From contig CAWIIF010000015.1 in the NCBI GenBank assembly GCA_963836015.1, positions 2,108,001 through 2,172,000 of the forward strand: a DNA stretch of 64,000 nucleotides. The letters run 5' to 3'. The position numbers were made by a program, and so were the translations under genes. Positions 48,533-57,873 of the stretch are shown in pieces. Source of the DNA: CAWCDJ01 sp963836015. Lineage in GTDB: Bacteria; Acidobacteriota; Terriglobia; Bryobacterales; Bryobacteraceae. The notes beneath the pieces are model-generated. The model did no database searches, was not told the origin of the DNA, and saw only the letters and a program-made list of their open reading frames with translations. How positions within the stretch are numbered: the stretch's first letter is position 1; the number at the start of each line of letters is the position of its first letter.

Positions 48533-50893
48533 ATGCATCGTATGCGAGTTGTGCCCATTCTGTTGGCGGTCTTGTTGGGTTTGGTTTCGTGCAGCCGCGA
48601 CCCAAATGTGGCGAAGGTCCGTTACCTCGAAAGCGGGAATAAGTATTTTGCCAAGGGAAAATACAAAGAAGCCCGCATCATGTACAAGAACGCGCTCCTG
48701 AAGGACCAGAGGTTCGGGCCGGCGTACTACAAACTGGGGCTGACTGAACTCCAACTCGGGTCGGCGTCCGCGGCGGTGCAGGCGCTGCGGCGCGCCGTGG
48801 AGTTGATCCCTCAGGCCAATCAGGATCACTGGAACGCCGGGATCCAGCTCTCCGAGATCTACCTGGCGGTTGGCCGAAACCAGAAGGACCTGCTCGACGA
48901 CGTTGACCACTTCTGTGCCGACCTGCTGAAGAAAGACCCGAACTCTTTCGACGGCCACCGGCTGTTGGGGGACCTCAATTTCGCCAGGTCCATCGAGGCG
49001 TACGGGACGGCGCGCAAGGAAGACGGGCAGCGGCTGCTGGCCGCGGCGACCGCCGAATACGAGAAGGCCAACACGATCAAGCCGGGACAGACCAATGTTC
49101 TGATGCAGCTTGCCCGCACGCACGGCGCCGGCGGCGATTACGCCAAGGCGGAGCAACTCTTTCAGGAAGTCATCGGCAAGGACAAGTCGTTCCAACTGGC
49201 TTACACGGAGTACTACCGCCTGCTGATGTTCGAAAGGAAGACCGCCGAGGCGGAACAACTGCTCAAGTCGGCCTTCCAGAACAATCCCAAACAGTATCAC
49301 TACCTGACCAGCCTGGCCGGCCACTATGCGCTGATGGGGAACCGCCCGGCCATGCTCCAGACGCTGCAGGAGATCAAGTCGCACGCGGGCGATTATCCTC
49401 AGGCGTACCAGGTGGTCGGCGATTTCTACCTCCGCCTGGGGGATGGCGATTCCGCCATTAAGGAGTACCGCGAGGGCGCCGGCAAAGACCCCACGCGCAA
49501 GCTGGTCTACCAGAAGCGCGTCATCGAGGTCCTGATGCGCCAGGGGAAGCGCGCCGAGGCCGCCGACCTGAACTCCCAGATTCTGAAAGACAATCCCAAC
49601 GACCCCGATGCCAAGGGCCTGGCCGCCAGCTTCATGCTGGACAAGGGCGACGTGGCGCGTGCCCTCACGGAGTTGCAGGCCGTGGTGACCCGCGCGCCGG
49701 ACAATCCCGTGGCCCGCTTCAACCTGGGACGGGCGCACCTTGCCCGCGGTGAGTGGGAGCAGGCCCGGCAGGCTTTCCAGAAGGCCATCGAGCTGCGGCC
49801 CGACTATATTATGGCCCGGCTGGCGCTGGCCCAGTTGCAGGTTTCTCGCAAGGAATTCGACGCCGCCTTGACGGCCGTGGACCAGATTCTGAAGATCGAC
49901 CGGAACAATTTGAACGCCCGGCTGATTCAATCCGCAGCCCTGATGGGCCAAAGAAAATACGGCGACTCGCGTACCCTTTTGGAGGGAATGGCCAAGGTGA
50001 CTCCGACCTCTCCCGACGTGTTCTTCCAGTTGGGCGTGGTCAACCTGGCCGAGCGAAAGTTCAAGGATGCCGAGGACGCGTTCCGCAAGTCGTACCAGTT
50101 GAACCCGGCGAATTCCCGCGGACTGATGGGGATCGTTCAAACCGACCTGGCGCAGAACAAGCCGGACGCGGCCCTGCAAATGCTTCGGGAAGAGGTCGCG
50201 AAGTCCCCCGGACGGACGGACCTGCGCCTGGCATTGGGGAACACCGCCGCGCAGTCGGGCCATTACGACGAAGCCCTCGAAGCGTTCACCGCTTACCTGA
50301 ACGGGCTCGACAAGAATTCCAAGCAGCGCGGGGAAGCGTATCTTTTGATCGGCGAGGTATACCGCCGCAAGGGCGACGACGGCTCGGCGATTGCCAGCTT
50401 ACAGCAGGCGCGCCAGGTTCTCCCCGACAACCCGGTCATCCTGAGCACTCTGGCCCTGACGCTCGATCACGCCGGGAAATGGAGCGATGCGAAGCAGGTT
50501 TACGAGGCGGCTCTCAAAGTGCAAGGTGACAACGGCGTCGCGCTGAACAACCTGGCCTACCTGATGGCGGAGCACAACGGGGATCTGGACGATGCGCTGA
50601 CCAAAGCGGGCCGCGCCAAGCAGCTACTGCCGAATCTCGCCGAGGTCTCCGACACGCTGGGTTGGATCTACCTGAAAAAGAACTTGAGCGATAGCGCCAT
50701 CCAGATCTTCAAGGAACTGGTGCAAAAAGCGCCGAACCAGGCCACGTTTCGCTATCATCTGGCCATGGCGTACTCTCAGAAGGGCGACAAGCCGAACGCC
50801 ATCAAGGAGCTGCAGCAGGCTCTGAAGAACAGCCCGACCAAGGACGAGAAAGACAAGATCCAGCAGATGCTGGTCCGCTTGAACGGAGCGTGA
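48533..50893 (+). CDS. TPR-repeat lipoprotein (PEP-CTERM/PrsT-system type)
   Basis: The 786-residue protein starts at MHRMRVVPILLAVLLGLVSC, a lipoprotein signal with lipobox Leu-Val-Ser-Cys20. A GTG six codons upstream is not preferred because GAGG lies 5 bp before ATG 48533. Nearly the whole mature part is tetratricopeptide repeats, for example EARIMYKNALLKDQRFGPAY, DNPVARFNLGRAHLARGEWE and ALNNLAYLMAEHNGDLDDAL. Proteins of this make-up accompany exosortase or exopolysaccharide gene sets, but none lie nearby. It probably serves as a scaffold on the membrane. It ends 7 bp from the convergent VWFA gene. Confidence 0.88.
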   Translation: MHRMRVVPILLAVLLGLVSCSRDPNVAKVRYLESGNKYFAKGKYKEARIMYKNALLKDQRFGPAYYKLGLTELQLGSASAAVQALRRAVELIPQANQDHWNAGIQLSEIYLAVGRNQKDLLDDVDHFCADLLKKDPNSFDGHRLLGDLNFARSIEAYGTARKEDGQRLLAAATAEYEKANTIKPGQTNVLMQLARTHGAGGDYAKAEQLFQEVIGKDKSFQLAYTEYYRLLMFERKTAEAEQLLKSAFQNNPKQYHYLTSLAGHYALMGNRPAMLQTLQEIKSHAGDYPQAYQVVGDFYLRLGDGDSAIKEYREGAGKDPTRKLVYQKRVIEVLMRQGKRAEAADLNSQILKDNPNDPDAKGLAASFMLDKGDVARALTELQAVVTRAPDNPVARFNLGRAHLARGEWEQARQAFQKAIELRPDYIMARLALAQLQVSRKEFDAALTAVDQILKIDRNNLNARLIQSAALMGQRKYGDSRTLLEGMAKVTPTSPDVFFQLGVVNLAERKFKDAEDAFRKSYQLNPANSRGLMGIVQTDLAQNKPDAALQMLREEVAKSPGRTDLRLALGNTAAQSGHYDEALEAFTAYLNGLDKNSKQRGEAYLLIGEVYRRKGDDGSAIASLQQARQVLPDNPVILSTLALTLDHAGKWSDAKQVYEAALKVQGDNGVALNNLAYLMAEHNGDLDDALTKAGRAKQLLPNLAEVSDTLGWIYLKKNLSDSAIQIFKELVQKAPNQATFRYHLAMAYSQKGDKPNAIKELQQALKNSPTKDEKDKIQQMLVRLNGA

Positions 50894-50900
50894 GGCTGTT

Positions 50901-51890
50901 TTAGCCCGTGACGCGGCTCGGCCGGTAGCCGGGGCGCGAATGCACGCGGAGCTTCTTCCCCGGGTCGCTCACGATTTCCACCGATATTTTGCGGAAGCCC
51001 TCGTTCGGATTCGGCTGCGGGTAGTATGTGACGGTGTACGAGTTGCCGAGATCCTCGCGGATGTCCTCGAACGCCTCCACCTGCTTCTGCCACGTTTTCG
51101 CCCAGTAGGCCTTGCCCCCGGTGCGCTGCGAGATGCGCCGGAATGCATTGCTCGAGATGGGGTCGCGGTTCACTTCGCTGGTCGAGATGACGTAGATCGG
51201 GATGCCTTCGTCTTCGGCGACGGCGCGCACATCGTCGGGCGCCACCATGCTGGCGTTGTCCGGCCCGTTGGAGAAGACGATCACCACCTTGCGGCCCGGC
51301 ACCTTGGCGGCGTCCCGGAGCGTCAGCAGGAGAGCGTTGTACAGCGCCGTATCGTCTCCTGCCACGGATTTGCGCAGGCCCGAGATGGCGTCGCCGTGCT
51401 CGCGCGTCAGGATCGCGGCGCGCGAGAGATTGCGGCTGAATGTGTACACCGCCACCGAATCGGCGCGGTCCAGCCCGCGCACGAAATCGGCGATGGCGTC
51501 CTCCGCATAGACGAATCCGCGGTACATGAAATTGCTGGTGTCGAAGAGGACAAAGACGTTGGTGCCGATGAAGGCGTCGGGCCGGTCCATGCCCGGCAGG
51601 GAATCCTTCTTAGCCTCGATCAAAGGATGCGTCGCGCCGTCTTCCGACACCGAAAGGGGCGCGTTGGCGCCCTCGGCGAAGGTGGCGACCTTTTGCAGAA
51701 TGCCGTCTTCGTAGATCCGGAAGTCGGAAGGCTTGAGACCGTTGATGTAGTGGTTCTTGCTGTCAGTGACCTGAAAGCTCAACACCACCATATCGACCTT
51801 GATCCGGAAGACGGGCAGGCGGCCCTCCTGGGCGCGAAGCAGCGCGGCGCCGCCCGCCATGCTGAGGAATCCTCGTCGAGAAGTGATCAT
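50901..51890 (-). CDS. VWFA-related acidobacterial protein, Tat-exported
   Basis: The 329-residue protein has a twin-arginine signal (TSRRGFLSMAGGAALLRAQ) and the acidobacterial VWFA-related domain: FRIKVDMVVLSFQVTDSKNH, LKPSDFRIYEDGILQKVATF, a MIDAS-like FVLFDTSNFM and AVYTFSRNLSRAAIL. The MIDAS reads DTSNF rather than DxSxS, so metal binding may be altered. Function in the family is unknown; many copies per genome are typical of Solibacter. It follows the 1133-residue secreted protein gene after 6 bp and is likely cotranslated with it. Confidence 0.88.
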   Translation of the reverse strand: MITSRRGFLSMAGGAALLRAQEGRLPVFRIKVDMVVLSFQVTDSKNHYINGLKPSDFRIYEDGILQKVATFAEGANAPLSVSEDGATHPLIEAKKDSLPGMDRPDAFIGTNVFVLFDTSNFMYRGFVYAEDAIADFVRGLDRADSVAVYTFSRNLSRAAILTREHGDAISGLRKSVAGDDTALYNALLLTLRDAAKVPGRKVVIVFSNGPDNASMVAPDDVRAVAEDEGIPIYVISTSEVNRDPISSNAFRRISQRTGGKAYWAKTWQKQVEAFEDIREDLGNSYTVTYYPQPNPNEGFRKISVEIVSDPGKKLRVHSRPGYRPSRVTG

Positions 51891-51896
51891 GGTTGT

Positions 51897-54800
51897 TTAC
51901 CGGTTTGGAATCTCCTGCAGGGAAGCCTTCTGGTCGGTGGCGGCCCGGCTGTGCGCGCGAACCTCGTCACCTACCTCGCGGAGCGATTTCAGCAGAGCGG
52001 GCCAGTCCTCCAGGTGCGATGCGAAAATCTGCTCCACCAGTTTCTGAGTCCATTCGGGAATCCGCACGTTGAGCTGTGCCGGGGTGACGCTGGTTTCATC
52101 CGCCAGGGATGCCCAGTACAGCGTGTTCGATTCCCAGCTCTCGGCCATAATCCGGCTCGAATATCCCATCAGGGCGGGGAAGGTGCGGAGGTTGAGCAGC
52201 TCCGGCTCGTAGGAATTCGCGAGCGTGGGCTTGGGCGTGCCGAAGGCTCGCGAAATGGCCGCGTAGTTGATGTCTTTGGGGGCATCCGCCTCGAGACGGA
52301 CCAGCTCGGCCCGCACGCAGGACGAATCCCCGCTGCGCTTGGGGGCAAGGTCTCGCGCGATCGAAAACAGCTCTGACGGGGTGACCTGCTCCGCTGCGTC
52401 CTTCACTTCGCCGCGCTCGATCAGCCGGTTGACCAGGGCGGTCCGCACCGGAGCGGCATGGGCCGAGAGCGACTCCACCACTTGCGCGCGGAGCGCCGGG
52501 TCGAGCGCCGCTTCGGCCAGCAGTTCGCGGCCGTAGCGCAGGTGCAGCCCGACCCAGTGGACCTGAGCGGGGGTAACGTTCCACCACCGGGGGATCTTGG
52601 CGCTGAGGATCATCTGAGGCACGAGGTCGCCCCAGATCAAGGCCTGGGTCTGTGCCGGGACCAGGAAGTTCTGTTCGGCTTCGGCCAGCGCATAAGGAAG
52701 CGTGGCCAGCGATCCGACCAGCCGGCCGCCGGCGTTCGACGGCCAGCCGGTCCCAAACAACTCGGTGGCGCGCCACGTGTGCGACGTTCCCTGCATTCCG
52801 ACGAAATCGTGGCTTCGCACGAACAGCGGGTTGGTGATCAGGATCTGCGCTCCGGGCGGCGCGTAGTAGGCGTAATTGAAGCCCACCAGCGTGTCTCGCA
52901 TGATGGGGGCCATGAGGCCGCGTACGTCGCTCAGCTTTTCGGCGCTCCCGGCCGCCTTCTCGATGGCCGCGCGAAGGTTGAGTTTCCGCTCCGCGTCGAC
53001 GTGCTTGTCGGTCCAGTAGCCAAACCCCATGGCGTTCTTCTCATTGGAGGAGAGAGAACTGCGCGGAAGCTGGATCTCCGAGATGTTGGCCGTCAGCTTG
53101 TTGATGAGCGCGGTGTTCAGCTTCGCGCCTTTGCCGATCGCTTCGATGTGGTCGGCGAGCTGGAAGAGAGTGTCGAGGGAAACGATGCGCTGCGCGTCGA
53201 GAATGCGGCCGAGATCCTGCTCGACCCGCGCGCGCACTTCGGCGTCGTTCGACTCGGTGGCGCCCGCCAGCAGCTCCGCCATCCGTTCCTGCGGATGGGC
53301 CGCGGCATCGCCGGCGCCCGGTGCGGCGGCCAGCAGGGCTTTCACCCCGCCGCGGCCGGCGTCGAACAACTCGCGGTCACCGCGCACCTGGGCGAAAGGC
53401 GCGACAATCGCGGTGAAGACAGGCTCGGCCTCGCGGTCCGGAATCGTCCCCTGCCGCACCAGGATCTGCCACAGTCCCACCAGCGCCTGGAACGAGCCGG
53501 TGGCATCCGAGCGGAACAGCGGGTCGCGAATCTTATTGAGGGCCTCGGCCGTATCCAGGAATGAGACGATCGCCTTGTCGCTGAGGCTGCGCGATTCGCT
53601 GAAGACGGAGTACTGCGCGCCGTATGTGTGATAAGCGCGGGCCAGGCGGTCGACAGTGCCGGCCTCGAGCGGCTTCGCGCGGTTCCGGTCGAGGTCGGAA
53701 AGCGCCATGAAGATCTTCAGCGGCTCGTTCTCCACCGCCTTGCGGCAGAGCGCGAAGAGCGCTTCCAGAACGTCGTCCGGCTCTTTCCACGTGGTGGCCA
53801 GGCGCGTCAGCTTGACGTCGTACTTGCCCTGCGGATGATCCACGAACAGGTTCTTCCAGACATCCAGGCTGCCGGGGATGTGCGGCTTCCCGTTGGCGTC
53901 GATTCGCAGCCGCGTCGTCAGAAGCATCATGTCCGTGTTGGAGCGGAAGACCGGACGCGCCGGGCCGGGACTCGTGATGCGGCCGCGCACCGCGGTGTAG
54001 AACCGCTTCATACGGGCGGGATCGGTCAGGTAGTCGCGCACGGGCCCCTGAATGCGCGCGAGGGCGTCATAAAGGCTGGCGAGCCAGCCATCGTCTTTTG
54101 CGATCAGCTTGTCGAAGAACTCCGCGCCCTTATCCGGCGATGCCCCGGCAAGTTCGCCCCACGCCGCCGCGGACCGCTGCCCGCCGGGCACCAGGGCCTT
54201 GCCGTTGCGAATCTCGAACATGCCGCCGAAGAAATCGAGCACGTGCGCGAAGACCTTCAAGCGCGCGTACGGAATGCTTTTCCGCAGGTCCCCGGCAGTC
54301 TCGCGGTCGAGTTTCGAAAGGCCCAGGTACAAACGGCAGATCGAGGGGTCGGAGATAAAGGTCTCGAGAAAATCGGGCGCCTCCTTCTCCTTCTGGCCGC
54401 CCAGCCAGTATTCCGGCCCGAACAGCACCGGCACCACGGTGGCATGGTAATCGTAACTAAAGGGGCGGTTGGTTCGCAGGGCCTGTTCCAGTTCGTTAAT
54501 GGGGAATCCGGAATCCGTGCTCAGGAAGGCGCGGGCCGCGTTCACGGTCTCCAGCACGACTTCCGATCCGCACCCGCCGCGCATCCGGAATCCCAGAATG
54601 CGGATCAACTCCGCCACGTTCGGTGCGTCGCAGTTGGCGACTTTAATGACCTGATCCTTGCCGGCCAGCTTTTCCAGCTCGCGAGCCTGGGAAAGGTAGC
54701 GGTGCACCAGTTTGAGGTACTCCGTCTGCTCCAGCGCATCGTTGCTGTGGGAGGCCTGAAAGCCGTTCGTGACGATGTTGCGCGCCAACGCTGAAAGGAT

Positions 54801-55298
54801 GGTATCCGGATCGGCGTCGGACGAGATGGCGGCCATCCGGGCAAACGAGCGCAATGGGCCGGGGATGGTGGCGGTGCCCGTATCCGGCGCGGACTGGGCC
54901 GCCGCCGCCACCTTCAGAACTTTTCCGGTAGCCATGCGGTAGGAATCCAGATCGCGGGAGACGGCGTTCCCGTCGCTGGCCAGGAGGTCGAGGATGGCCA
55001 GCCTTTTGGCAATGGCTCCTTCGCTCGTTTTATCTCCGGAGGCGCGAAGGGCCGTCAACAGTTTGGAATAGGCGGTGCGGGCTGCCGGATCGCCGTAGCG
55101 TTCCAGGAATTCGGCGTACGAGGTCAATGCGGGGACGCTGGAAGGGTTCGCCTCTACCTCCCGTTGGAGCGCGGCACGCGCGCCCTCCGTGTCGCCGGAT
55201 GCTTCCATCTGGCGGATTGGGCCGGAAATCGACTGGGCCGGGAGTATTGAGCAGGAAAGTGATGCAACAACCGTTACAAAAATCGGGAACGCCTTCAT
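51897..55298 (-). CDS. Large secreted helical-repeat protein of unknown function
   Basis: The 1133-residue protein has a signal peptide (IFVTVVASLSCSILPAQS). It begins with TPR-like helices (GDTEGARAALQREVEANPSS, VPALTSYAEFLERYGDPAAR) and continues as a mostly helical solenoid. The final third contains an aromatic-rich stretch (FNYAYYAPPGAQILITNPLF, VRSHDFVGMQ). I do not recognise a catalytic motif. It is the first gene of a two-gene operon with the VWFA protein, so the two may act together in the periplasm or at the cell surface. GGAGG stands 4 bp before ATG 55298. Confidence 0.82.
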   Translation of the reverse strand: MKAFPIFVTVVASLSCSILPAQSISGPIRQMEASGDTEGARAALQREVEANPSSVPALTSYAEFLERYGDPAARTAYSKLLTALRASGDKTSEGAIAKRLAILDLLASDGNAVSRDLDSYRMATGKVLKVAAAAQSAPDTGTATIPGPLRSFARMAAISSDADPDTILSALARNIVTNGFQASHSNDALEQTEYLKLVHRYLSQARELEKLAGKDQVIKVANCDAPNVAELIRILGFRMRGGCGSEVVLETVNAARAFLSTDSGFPINELEQALRTNRPFSYDYHATVVPVLFGPEYWLGGQKEKEAPDFLETFISDPSICRLYLGLSKLDRETAGDLRKSIPYARLKVFAHVLDFFGGMFEIRNGKALVPGGQRSAAAWGELAGASPDKGAEFFDKLIAKDDGWLASLYDALARIQGPVRDYLTDPARMKRFYTAVRGRITSPGPARPVFRSNTDMMLLTTRLRIDANGKPHIPGSLDVWKNLFVDHPQGKYDVKLTRLATTWKEPDDVLEALFALCRKAVENEPLKIFMALSDLDRNRAKPLEAGTVDRLARAYHTYGAQYSVFSESRSLSDKAIVSFLDTAEALNKIRDPLFRSDATGSFQALVGLWQILVRQGTIPDREAEPVFTAIVAPFAQVRGDRELFDAGRGGVKALLAAAPGAGDAAAHPQERMAELLAGATESNDAEVRARVEQDLGRILDAQRIVSLDTLFQLADHIEAIGKGAKLNTALINKLTANISEIQLPRSSLSSNEKNAMGFGYWTDKHVDAERKLNLRAAIEKAAGSAEKLSDVRGLMAPIMRDTLVGFNYAYYAPPGAQILITNPLFVRSHDFVGMQGTSHTWRATELFGTGWPSNAGGRLVGSLATLPYALAEAEQNFLVPAQTQALIWGDLVPQMILSAKIPRWWNVTPAQVHWVGLHLRYGRELLAEAALDPALRAQVVESLSAHAAPVRTALVNRLIERGEVKDAAEQVTPSELFSIARDLAPKRSGDSSCVRAELVRLEADAPKDINYAAISRAFGTPKPTLANSYEPELLNLRTFPALMGYSSRIMAESWESNTLYWASLADETSVTPAQLNVRIPEWTQKLVEQIFASHLEDWPALLKSLREVGDEVRAHSRAATDQKASLQEIPNR

Positions 55299-55350
55299 GA
55301 CGCCTCCGCTACTGGTGGACTACTCTACCATGTTGACCCATGGTTTGGTG

Positions 55351-55380
55351 ATTCTAAATCAAACAAAACACGAAGCGCAA
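55351..55380 (-). promoter_or_regulatory. Probable promoter of the large secreted-protein operon
   Basis: On the minus strand TTGCGC (55375-55380) and TAGAAT (55351-55356; 5 of 6) stand 18 bp apart. Transcription would begin about 45 bp before the start codon at 55298. The 196 bp between the genes is AT-rich compared with its surroundings. Confidence 0.4.
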
Positions 55381-55494
55381 CATGGATAGTGTAAAAACGT
55401 ATACCGCGCATTCAAAAAACAGGATTTACACGCGGAATTTGCGGAGAGCGAAATGTTGGGCGTGCCGGGGGGCTAAGCGCCCGGCGCGAGCGGT

Positions 55495-56310
55495 CTACTG
55501 CGGCAACTGGACCGTCACCCGCCGCTCGTGGTTGAGCTGCAGAGTCAGGGCGCGATCCAGGTCGGACAGCGGAACCTGCCTCTCTTCGTGGTCCGTCGTC
55601 ACGTAATGCAGCGTGCGGCCGTCCACCCAATACGCAGCCGCCGCGCGGATCACGTGGTCCTTGAACGCGAACAGATAGATGGGCGAGGCCGGCGTGCTCG
55701 TAGCCGGCGCCGGCGGGCGGACCTCCTGCCCGTACTCGTCGTATTCGCGCAGCTCCGGACGGGCGCGCTCGACGTACAGCGGAGTCGTCGCCGTCTGGGT
55801 CTGTGGCGGGTAGATGACCGTCACATTAGGAGACGAATTCGAAGCCGGATAGCCGTAGTCGGATGCATACGGATAACTGGATGGGTACGAGTCGTAATAA
55901 GAGCCGTACGAGTCGTAGGGCCAATAACCGCCGTAGCCCCCGATGAACGGGTAAGAGTACCCATAAGGCGAGTAGAACCCGTTGAAGAAGATGCTGTTGA
56001 AGCCGCGGTTGAAGCCTCGGAAGAAGCCCCTGTTGAAGCCGCCGCCGCGAAAGCCGAAGCCCTTTCCGCCCCGGAATCCACCGCCGCCCCACGCGCCGCC
56101 GCCCATACCGCCGCGGAAACCGCCGCCGCCCATGCCGCCGCGGAAACCGCCGCCGCCCATTCCACCTCGGAAACCGCCGCCGCCCATTCCACCGCGGAAA
56201 CCGCCGCCGCCCATTCCCCCGCCGCCGCGTCCGCCCCCGCCGCCGCGCTGCGCCATCGCAGTGCTAACGGCCAACATCAAGCACAGTGCCGACAGTTGTA
56301 GAGCCCTCAT
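55495..56310 (-). CDS. Secreted Gly-rich repeat protein with Tyr-rich middle
   Basis: The 271-residue protein has a signal peptide (LQLSALCLMLAVSTAMA). Residues 22-90 are Gly-rich with four tandem copies of MGGGGFRGG (33-68). Residues 90-165 are rich in Gly, Tyr, Phe and Ser (FNRGFFRGFNRGFNS, YDSYGSYYDSYPSSYPYASD). The C-terminus (IYLFAFKDHVIRAAAAYWVD, GRTLHYVTTDHEERQVPLSD) is a small beta domain seen after such regions in acidobacterial proteins. It may be a surface or envelope protein; no function is known. AGAGGA lies 7 bp before ATG 56310. Confidence 0.8.
   Translation of the reverse strand: MRALQLSALCLMLAVSTAMAQRGGGGGRGGGGMGGGGFRGGMGGGGFRGGMGGGGFRGGMGGGGFRGGMGGGAWGGGGFRGGKGFGFRGGGFNRGFFRGFNRGFNSIFFNGFYSPYGYSYPFIGGYGGYWPYDSYGSYYDSYPSSYPYASDYGYPASNSSPNVTVIYPPQTQTATTPLYVERARPELREYDEYGQEVRPPAPATSTPASPIYLFAFKDHVIRAAAAYWVDGRTLHYVTTDHEERQVPLSDLDRALTLQLNHERRVTVQLPQ
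56107..56214 (-). repeat. Four 27-bp tandem repeats inside the Gly-rich gene
   Basis: Four near-identical 27-bp units encode MGGGGFRGG four times. Copies differ at third codon positions only (for example gcccat versus tccacc), so they are old enough to have drifted but are still likely to change in number by slippage. Confidence 0.85.
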
Positions 56311-56397
56311 CGGAATGTCCTCTACTCGGAGCTTACTCCCACCCGCGGCAGAGCCGCAAGCATTGGGGTACGATCAACGTCGGGGAGCGAATCATTC

Positions 56398-56856
56398 ATG
56401 GCTTTTCGTATGTTTTCCAACGCGTTCCCGGAGAGCGGCCGGATTCCGGGGCTGCATACCTGCGAGGGGGCGGACGTCTCACCGTCACTCGAATGGAACG
56501 GAGAACCGGCAGGAACGCGCAGCTTCGTCCTGGTAGTGGACGATCCGGACGCACCGAACGGCACCTGGACGCATTGGGTGCTCTACGACATTCCGCCAAA
56601 AGTACGCCAACTGGCTCAGGGCATTAAGCCCGGCGCTCTGGGATTAAGCGGCGTTAATGATTTTGGTAAGCCGGGCTATGGCGGCCCGTGCCCGCCCAAG
56701 GGGCACGGGCCACACCGCTACTTCTTTCGGCTCTATGCGTTGGACGTCCACACACTAGGACTGCCGGCGGGCGAAAAGCGTCCCGAGGTACTGAAGGCCA
56801 TGGACGGCCACATTCTGGCGGAAACGGAAACTGTGGGCAGGTTTGAGCGCCGCTAG
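56398..56856 (+). CDS. YbhB/YbcL-type PEBP-family protein
   Basis: The 152-residue protein has the PEBP motifs SPSLEWNGEPAGTRSFVLVV, DDPDAPNGTWTHWVLYDIPP and GKPGYGGPCPPKGHGPHRYFFRLYAL in order; the last two make the anion-binding pocket. The bacterial YbhB/YbcL group is cytoplasmic or periplasmic, and its function is poorly known. GGGGAG is 10 bp before ATG 56398. It ends 4 bp from the convergent DUF1328-like gene. Confidence 0.92.
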   Translation: MAFRMFSNAFPESGRIPGLHTCEGADVSPSLEWNGEPAGTRSFVLVVDDPDAPNGTWTHWVLYDIPPKVRQLAQGIKPGALGLSGVNDFGKPGYGGPCPPKGHGPHRYFFRLYALDVHTLGLPAGEKRPEVLKAMDGHILAETETVGRFERR

Positions 56857-56860
56857 CCTC

Positions 56861-57022
56861 TCAAACCCGCTTCATGAGATGACCGATCAGACTGATGGCG
56901 CAGAGCACCACGGCGACGTAGAAGACCAGTTTGGCGAGGGCCGCGAAAGCCAAAGCCGACATGCCGAACCCCAGGATGGCTGCCGCCATCGCGAGCACAA
57001 AGAAGATCAGTGCCCAAAGCAT
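56861..57022 (-). CDS. DUF1328-like small membrane protein (53 residues)
   Basis: MLWALIFFVLAMAAAILGFG opens the first of two membrane spans; the second runs LVFYVAVVLCAISLIG. This matches the YtjA/DUF1328 layout, including the start ML-WALIFF. Two possible ATGs are separated by one codon (57028 and 57022); GGAG is 7 bp before 57022 but only 2 bp before 57028, so 57022 is chosen. Function unknown; related proteins respond to envelope stress in some bacteria. Confidence 0.75.
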   Translation of the reverse strand: MLWALIFFVLAMAAAILGFGMSALAFAALAKLVFYVAVVLCAISLIGHLMKRV

Positions 57023-57096
57023 TTTCATTCTCCCGCGTATCTTCAAGCACGAGACGTGCCACGGTCGGCTTCCGTCCAAGTAAGATCGTAAGAGCA

Positions 57097-57873
57097 ATGA
57101 TTTATACCTGTTATGAGATGGTCCGGGATTGCCGGGCTGACCGGCTGGAGGGGTGGCGGTATTTTCTATCCAGTTACATCCCTGTAATTCGTCGCCTGCT
57201 GGCACATTATTCACCCGGCAGATCCGACCTCCTGGAGCCGGTTCTGGCGGCGGTCCGGCGGCCCGATTCCAGCATATTCCAGTCGATGGAACCCGCCCCG
57301 GAGCGGCAGTTCGTGGCCGAGCTGCGCCAGAAAGTGCTGGCGGAGCTGGAGGCGCCCGTCCCGGAATCTCCGCTGATCCTGGAAGAGGTGGCGGCCGCGT
57401 TCGAGCCCCTGACGCTGGTGGAAAAGCAGGCGGCGTGGATCGAGACCATGGGCTACGGCCCTGCGGAGACCGGCGCGATGCTGCGCATGGCGCCTGCCAC
57501 GGTGGAGAAGATCCGAAATCGTGCCGCGGAGCTGCTTCGCGGGAAAGTGGATTCCTGGAGCCGGACCATGCCCGTGGAAAACGGCCTGGTGTTGGGACGC
57601 GCCGCCGCAACAGCCGGAGCGAAGGACTGTCTTCCCGCCAAGAATTTTCTGGACGTCCTGGATGGGCGGGCCACCTGGAGCGGACGGGAGGAGATGGAGC
57701 GGCACGCCAACTCGTGCTGGCACTGCATCGACCACTTTTGCCGGCTCGCGGAAGTGCTGGAGGTGCTGCGCGGCATCCAGCCCCTGAGCGAATCGGAAAC
57801 GGAGCCGTTCCGCATACTGCTGGGAATCGAAGTGGAGAAGCGTCCCGCGTGGAAGCGCTGGTTCGGAGCATAA
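57097..57873 (+). CDS. Sigma-factor-like regulator with C-terminal zinc-finger-like region
   Basis: The 258-residue protein begins MIYTCYEMVRDCRADRLEGW and looks like sigma-70 region 2 (LEGWRYFLSSYIPVIRRLLA). A middle segment resembles region 4 (LTLVEKQAAWIETMGYGPAE, TGAMLRMAPATVEKIRNRAA). Residues 200-225 (HANSCWHCIDHFCRLAEV) carry an H-x3-C-x2-C pattern like zinc-binding anti-sigma factors. Both halves in one chain would be a self-regulated sigma-like protein. It could also be a diverged regulator that no longer binds polymerase. AAGAG lies 4 bp before ATG 57097. Its stop codon overlaps the terminator of the receptor gene. Confidence 0.65.
   Translation: MIYTCYEMVRDCRADRLEGWRYFLSSYIPVIRRLLAHYSPGRSDLLEPVLAAVRRPDSSIFQSMEPAPERQFVAELRQKVLAELEAPVPESPLILEEVAAAFEPLTLVEKQAAWIETMGYGPAETGAMLRMAPATVEKIRNRAAELLRGKVDSWSRTMPVENGLVLGRAAATAGAKDCLPAKNFLDVLDGRATWSGREEMERHANSCWHCIDHFCRLAEVLEVLRGIQPLSESETEPFRILLGIEVEKRPAWKRWFGA

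Noticed and set aside
48329..50263. 644-codon minus-strand open frame
   Set aside because: It is antisense to the TPR lipoprotein gene; it has no start signals and repeats mirror the TPR code.
56085..56240. Short regular repeats resembling a CRISPR array
   Set aside because: There are no spacers; the repeats are contiguous 27-bp coding units for a Gly-rich protein.
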